From assembly GCA_003447235.1 (NCBI GenBank), contig DLZV01000014.1, forward strand, positions 1-31,655: DNA of 31,655 bases, given 5' to 3'. This document shows, piece by piece, positions 28,999 to 31,655 of this stretch; positions within the stretch are counted from its first letter, which is position 1; the number at the start of each line of letters is the position of its first letter. Both the position numbers and the translations under genes were made by a program. The notes under the pieces are model-generated. The model was not told where the DNA came from, ran no database searches, and was given only the letters and a program-made list of their open reading frames with translations. Origin of the DNA: Prevotella sp. (GTDB taxonomy: Bacteria; Bacteroidota; Bacteroidia; Bacteroidales; Bacteroidaceae).

Positions 28999-29691
28999 TC
29001 ACCCTTCCATCTCCTCATTCACGTAGTCAACGGCACGGTTGATATAATCGACAAAGGGTTTGGTGGTCTTGAACAGTCCGGCCACACGCTGGGCAAGATG
29101 GTCCTCCAGCAGGAAGTCGTCGTCCGCTTGGGCGGTCAGGCAGTAGGCCCTCATCCGCATCCAGTCGGCATAGGGCGCGCTGGGGTCGTATTCTCTTGGC
29201 ACGCGCTTCAATGCTCCTTCCATGTCTGGAACAAACTGCGCGTCGGCTTTTCCCAAGATGCTTGTGCTGAAAGTTTCCCATTCGTCGCTAATGTCTTCAC
29301 GCAATATCTTGACAGCCCTTTTGTCGTAGCAATAGTTGCCCGAAGCCAGCATGTGGGCATGCGGATACTCCCGACTGTTGCCAGTTCCGATATGGAAATA
29401 ATATCCTGCATGCATCGACTTCTTGCCCCCTTTTGCCAGGAAGGCGCCGAAATGGGTTTTGTATGGCGACTTGTCCTTGCTGAATCTTGTGTCGCGATAG
29501 ATGCGATACGTGCAGTCTTTGATTGTCAGCGGGGCTATGTCTTTGTCAAAGCGCCCGATTTCTGTAATGAGGCTTTCGCAGAAAGCGTACCATTTCTTTA
29601 ATACTTCCTGGTATCGGTCTTTATTTGCGTTAAACCATTCGCGATGGTTGTTGTTGTCCAAATCGCGCAGGAAGTCAAGTATTTCTTTCAT
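28999..29691 (-). CDS. DUF2461 (TIGR02453) family protein
   Basis: The 230-residue product opens ILDFLRDLDNNNHREWFNANKDRY, then CTYRIYRDTRFSKDKSPYKTHFGAF, AGYYFHIG and PHAHMLASGNY, the signature of DUF2461. The conserved NNxREWFxxNK and RDxRFSxDKxPYKT motifs are present and length is typical. Its biochemical function is not established. It sits 17 nt after the PNPOx-like gene and before the cupin remnant and AlkD gene. Its stop abuts the remnant, which marks the deletion point inferred there. Confidence 0.9.
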   Translation of the reverse strand: MKEILDFLRDLDNNNHREWFNANKDRYQEVLKKWYAFCESLITEIGRFDKDIAPLTIKDCTYRIYRDTRFSKDKSPYKTHFGAFLAKGGKKSMHAGYYFHIGTGNSREYPHAHMLASGNYCYDKRAVKILREDISDEWETFSTSILGKADAQFVPDMEGALKRVPREYDPSAPYADWMRMRAYCLTAQADDDFLLEDHLAQRVAGLFKTTKPFVDYINRAVDYVNEEMEG

Positions 29692-29708
29692 GATGTGTGA
29701 TTTTTCCT

Positions 29709-30230
29709 TTATTCCATTCTGCCATATTTCATTTCCACGCCCTCCTTGTCATACTGCTTGCGTTTGCCAGTTGGCGGCTCAGTAAGCGTGATGCGCACTA
29801 CGGCCGTGCGCGACAGGGAACGGGCGACGCCCTGGTCGAAGGCGTCCATGTGTTGTGGAAGAAATCGCTTGCAGACCAGTCGGAGTCCATAAATCTTCTC
29901 TGCTTCGTCAGTCACGATTGCAGTCTTGCCGAATGCCAAGGCCGACTGGTATTGCAGGGTGAAACTGCCATCCTTCGGGCCAACCGTTGGCGCACAACGG
30001 GTTACGGCTGAAAGGCAGACCTCGGGATGAGCCTTGATGGCCTCCAGTTTCTTGCCTTCCAAGGCACCATGAAAGTACCAGTTCTCACCATCGTCGGAGG
30101 CGAGCGACAGAGGCAGACCGTAGGCCTTTCCGTCTTCGTCTATAAAACTCACCGTGATATACGGAGCCTTGCGCATCACTTCCAATGCCCATTGGCTATC
30201 CATTGCTCTCGATTCCTTTCTCATTTTCAT
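29709..30230 (-). CDS. Pyridoxamine 5'-phosphate oxidase-family (split-barrel flavin-binding) protein
   Basis: The 173-residue product has the split-barrel pattern of PNPOx/Nim-like proteins: an N-terminal helix with ALEVMRKAPYITVSFIDEDG, a strand pair AYGLPLSLASDDGENWYFHGALEGKKLEAIKAHPEVCLSAV (seen here in one piece), a FTLQYQSALAFGKTAIV strand and a late QHMDAFDQGVARSLSRTAVVRI. The HGALEGKKLEAIKAHPEV core is the usual FMN-phosphate region. Members bind FMN or F420, and some (Nim) reduce nitroimidazoles; no specific substrate is assigned. Two ATGs (30230 and 30224) are possible. A TATATTTG box lies 80 nt upstream. It heads the unit ending with AlkD. Confidence 0.87.
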   Translation of the reverse strand: MKMRKESRAMDSQWALEVMRKAPYITVSFIDEDGKAYGLPLSLASDDGENWYFHGALEGKKLEAIKAHPEVCLSAVTRCAPTVGPKDGSFTLQYQSALAFGKTAIVTDEAEKIYGLRLVCKRFLPQHMDAFDQGVARSLSRTAVVRITLTEPPTGKRKQYDKEGVEMKYGRME

Positions 30231-30309
30231 CGCGTCTTTTTTGTCCTTTGCCCGTTGTGCACGAAAAACTTGATCCTGTCGTTGTCTCCATGTGGGCAGT
30301 TTATACCTG

Positions 30310-30317
30310 CAAATATA
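30310..30317 (-). promoter_or_regulatory. -7 box (TATATTTG) for the PNPOx-DUF2461-AlkD unit
   Basis: The minus strand reads TATATTTGC, matching TAnnTTTG, about 80 nt before the PNPOx-like ATG. No TTTG at the 20-nt spacing. Confidence 0.6.
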
Positions 30318-30493
30318 CTAATATTTATCAGAAAAGAGATAACATGGAGGCTTTTTGTTTGCCGCACAGATCTGATTTAGCTCTTTGAAAAAACTTCTCA
30401 AGCCATTTTCTTGGTGCGCTCGATGAACGGAAATTCTCTTCTGCGTCAGACCTTGGTTCGTTTTTTGAGGGTGTTGTTTTGACGACTGCGAAA

Positions 30494-30580
30494 GGCCGAA
30501 AAGGCCGAAAAGGAGAAGTGGAAAATGAAAACGTAATAATGTAATGTTGTAATGATGTAAGGTTGTAAGGACGCAAGAAC
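30494..30580 (-). repeat. 8-nt-repeat element, copy B
   Basis: On the plus strand, GTAATAAT, GTAATGTT, GTAATGAT, GTAAGGTT, GTAAGGAC and GCAAGAAC run head to tail at 30533-30580. They are preceded by a flank that on the minus strand reads ACGTTTTCATTTTCCACTTC and by two 9-nt GGCCGAAAA units (30494-30512). Minus orientation matches copy C at 31346-31405. Confidence 0.85.
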
Positions 30581-30623
30581 GAATTGTGCACGCCTTATTT
30601 GTAGGCCATTTTTACTAATTTCT

Positions 30624-30827
30624 CTATCGGATCGCGTGCCGATTCCTAATGGTTTCCCGGGCTGAGTATGGCAAATACGCTTCCTTTGAGACCTTGAAGC
30701 CCCACATGTTGACGACGACATGACAGGCTTCGTCTGCCGTAAACAGGTTGTTCTGCTGCTTGTAGATCTCGCCAAGAGGGCACTTTGGAGGCTTCCGAGA
30801 GGCATTCGAGAGGTGTACGAGAGGCAT
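30624..30827 (-). CDS. Weak candidate small protein, unidentified
   Basis: From an ATG at 30827 the frame runs 67 codons. The first third (MPLVHLSNASRKPPKCPL) is simply the translation of an 11-nt tandem repeat. The rest (GEIYKQQNNLFTADEACHVV, then NMWGFKVSKEAYLP) has a more protein-like mix. The frame remains open upstream to 30971. No promoter box, no neighbour in an operon and no recognised domain. It may be a gene remnant. Confidence 0.2.
   Translation of the reverse strand: MPLVHLSNASRKPPKCPLGEIYKQQNNLFTADEACHVVVNMWGFKVSKEAYLPYSARETIRNRHAIR
30771..30827 (-). repeat. 11-nt degenerate tandem repeat, about five units
   Basis: The minus strand reads CCTCTCGTACA, CCTCTCGAATG, CCTCTCGGAAG, CCTCCAAAGTG and CCCTCTTGGCG head to tail. 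The period equals that of the array at 17000 but the sequence is unrelated. Confidence 0.75.
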
Positions 30828-31059
30828 TTTTAGCTTCACTTGACGGCAAAACTGCAAAAAAGACGTGTGAACTGGTGTTTTTTCTCGATAAAAGCATTCT
30901 TTGTGGAATGGACGGCAAGAGAGACCGTTTTTCGAATAGGAGAGGGTAGTATATTTATATTTGTCTATCAATAAGGAAGTTATATCTTGTTTTGTAAAAT
31001 TTCATAACTCTCACGAAAACGGCTTCCGATGACTCTAAAAGTGGGTCGGATGGTTGTTT

Positions 31060-31308
31060 TTACTGCTTTAGCGACTGCCGCAGGGCATGTTTTAGTTTGT
31101 CGATGCAGTCAAACGACCCCACAAAGTTGCGCATTTTCTTTGGAATCTCTTCGCTTCCCCCCTGTTTTTTTGAGGTGGAGGAGAGTAAGCGAGGAAATTT
31201 CTTACTTAGTCGTCGAAAGTGATAAATGTTATCAGCGAGTGGGCGGGGAGAGCTTTCTGTGTTGTTGCATTTGTCGTAAGTCTCATATACATAGAGAGTT
31301 GCATGGTG
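31060..31308 (-). pseudogene. Possible gene remnant: 82 codons open, no usable start
   Basis: Between a TAG at 31309-31311 and a TAA at 31060-31062 the minus strand reads 82 uninterrupted codons, including DNIYHFRRLSKKFPRLLSST and GGSEEIPKKMRNFVGSF then DCIDKLKHALRQSLKQ. The composition is protein-like, but no ATG occurs until codon 59. I do not recognise it. The opposite strand is also open here, so chance cannot be excluded. Confidence 0.2.
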
Positions 31309-31345
31309 CTATTAAAGAAAATAGTTGAAGGGGGAGAACTTCTTT

Positions 31346-31405
31346 GTAATAAAATAATAACATAATAACATAATAACATAATAACGTTTAGAGTTTTCCA
31401 CTTCG
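31346..31405 (+). repeat. 8-nt-repeat element, copy C
   Basis: GTAATAAA followed by four perfect ATAATAAC units occupies 31346-31385. The following GTTTAGAGTTTTCCACTTCG matches the flank of copy B (ACGTTTTCATTTTCCACTTC) and the shorter flank of copy A (CGTTTAGGTTTTGCA). Confidence 0.85.
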
Positions 31406-31466
31406 TTCTCCATTTTCTCAAATGCGATTTATCTGTAAAGGATATTCATAGCTATAGTTAGTGATT

Positions 31467-31485
31467 CACATAGCTTTGCTATGTG
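31467..31485. other. Perfect 8-bp hairpin
   Basis: CACATAGC (31467-31474) and GCTATGTG (31478-31485) pair around TTT; CCATTTT follows. It could act as a weak terminator or RNA element. No gene ends immediately before it. Confidence 0.5.
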
Positions 31486-31532
31486 CCATTTTCTGTAAGA
31501 CGAAAAAAAGTTGAAAAATATTTGTGATTTTA

Positions 31533-31564
31533 TTTGGAGGTATGAAATATTCTTCGTAACTTTG
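31533..31564 (+). promoter_or_regulatory. Full -33/-7 promoter directed out of the window
   Basis: TTTG at 31533-31536 and TAACTTTG at 31557-31564 are separated by exactly 20 nt. Transcription from about 31571 would run rightward. No start codon with a credible frame is visible before the window ends, so the gene lies beyond 31655. Confidence 0.85.
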
Positions 31565-31603
31565 CACCCGTTAACCGAGACTTGCGGAACAATCCCATAG
31601 AGG

Positions 31604-31620
31604 GCCCGCGACGGGCTTTT
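31604..31620 (+). promoter_or_regulatory. Terminator-like hairpin in the leader of the next gene
   Basis: GCCCG (31604-31608) and CGGGC (31612-31616) pair around CGA, followed by TTTT. It lies about 33 nt after the predicted transcript start, where an attenuator could act. The stem is only 5 bp, so this is tentative. Confidence 0.35.
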
Positions 31621-31655
31621 CTTACGACAGGAGCGAGGGACAAACAAATAGCGGC

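Larger units (their letters stand above)
30231..31532. other. 1.3-kb AT-rich stretch without a confident gene
   Basis: The region holds a promoter box (30310), an 8-nt-repeat element (30494-30580), an 11-nt repeat (30771-30827), two weak minus-strand frames (30624-30827, 31060-31308), another 8-nt element copy (31346-31405) and a hairpin (31467-31485). Stop codons are frequent in most frames. Two plus-strand open frames overlap these but read like low-information translations. Confidence 0.6.

Noticed and set aside
31029..31328. 99-codon plus-strand frame in the AT-rich tract
   Set aside because: Low-information composition with Cys/Val/Arg runs, no promoter, and overlap with an equally weak frame on the other strand.

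Overview
The window is chromosomal DNA from a GC-rich member of the Bacteroidota, most likely a Prevotella-like Bacteroidales (Prevotellaceae). The evidence is: (i) promoters of the Bacteroidota type, with a -7 box TAnnTTTG and in four clear cases a -33 TTTG exactly 20 nt upstream; (ii) weak Shine-Dalgarno sequences; (iii) families largely confined to this phylum (smalltalk, DUF3127, DUF4835, DUF6048, DUF6452, DUF4199, DUF4230, DUF4738); and (iv) the gene order dnaN - DnaQ-like exonuclease - coaBC - DUF4835 - recN. The content is mostly core housekeeping. There is no prophage, insertion sequence or CRISPR array.

Layout. 1-660: the 3' end of a surface/secreted protein with a Bacteroidota-type InlB-like repeat, a gene-poor spacer and a solitary 36-residue smalltalk peptide. 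763-4512 (minus): two runs of minus-strand genes, a 3'-5' exonuclease overlapping an RlmI-like rRNA methyltransferase, then tilS followed by a Fur-family regulator. 4717-7832 (plus): ftsK and a LolA-like lipoprotein chaperone, closed by a strong bidirectional terminator facing a DUF3127 OB-fold-like protein with an SSB-type acidic tail (8032-8427, minus). 8684-16973 (plus): dnaN, DnaQ-like exonuclease, coaBC, DUF4835, recN and a TPR protein with a degenerate trypsin-like domain. 17267-21729 (minus): an apparent operon DUF4199 - GT2 glycosyltransferase - DUF6452 lipoprotein - DUF6048 - apbE - Crp/Fnr regulator. 21765-23044 (minus): a DUF4230 pair. 23193-27805 (plus): DUF4738 lipoprotein, small outer-membrane barrel, msrA, secreted thioredoxin, HAD phosphatase, an A1S_2505/macro-like protein, a 61-codon basic ORF and an internally duplicated secreted protein. 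27936-28023: tRNA-Ser(GGA) with textbook promoter and terminator. 28231-30230 (minus): a PNPOx-like flavoprotein, DUF2461, a gene remnant and an AlkD-like DNA glycosylase. 30231-31655 is AT-rich and largely non-coding, ending with a promoter that fires out of the window.

The most striking structure is not a gene. Many spacers carry short degenerate tandem repeats whose sequence and period differ from place to place (8, 11, 12, 17, 17-19, about 21, 25 and 30 nt). Several are visibly built from the end or the beginning of the adjoining gene: the last 30 nt of the DUF4835 gene including its stop codon occur three times in frame, the ends of recN and dnaN are echoed downstream, and the tilS start codon lies inside the last repeat before it. 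One expansion of the same style lies inside a gene, as a 4 x 33-nt repeat in the CoaC-CoaB linker. Separately, a dispersed 8-nt-repeat element with a shared flank occurs at three sites, once supplying the last codons of the Crp/Fnr gene.

Functional reading: replication and chromosome handling (dnaN, exonuclease, ftsK, recN, DUF3127), CoA synthesis (coaBC), translation maturation (tilS, rlmI-like, tRNA-Ser), envelope biogenesis (LolA-like, GT2, DUF4835, outer-membrane barrel) and redox/repair (msrA, thioredoxin, apbE, AlkD-like, PNPOx-like). All family names come from reading the translated sequences by eye; no database search was run.
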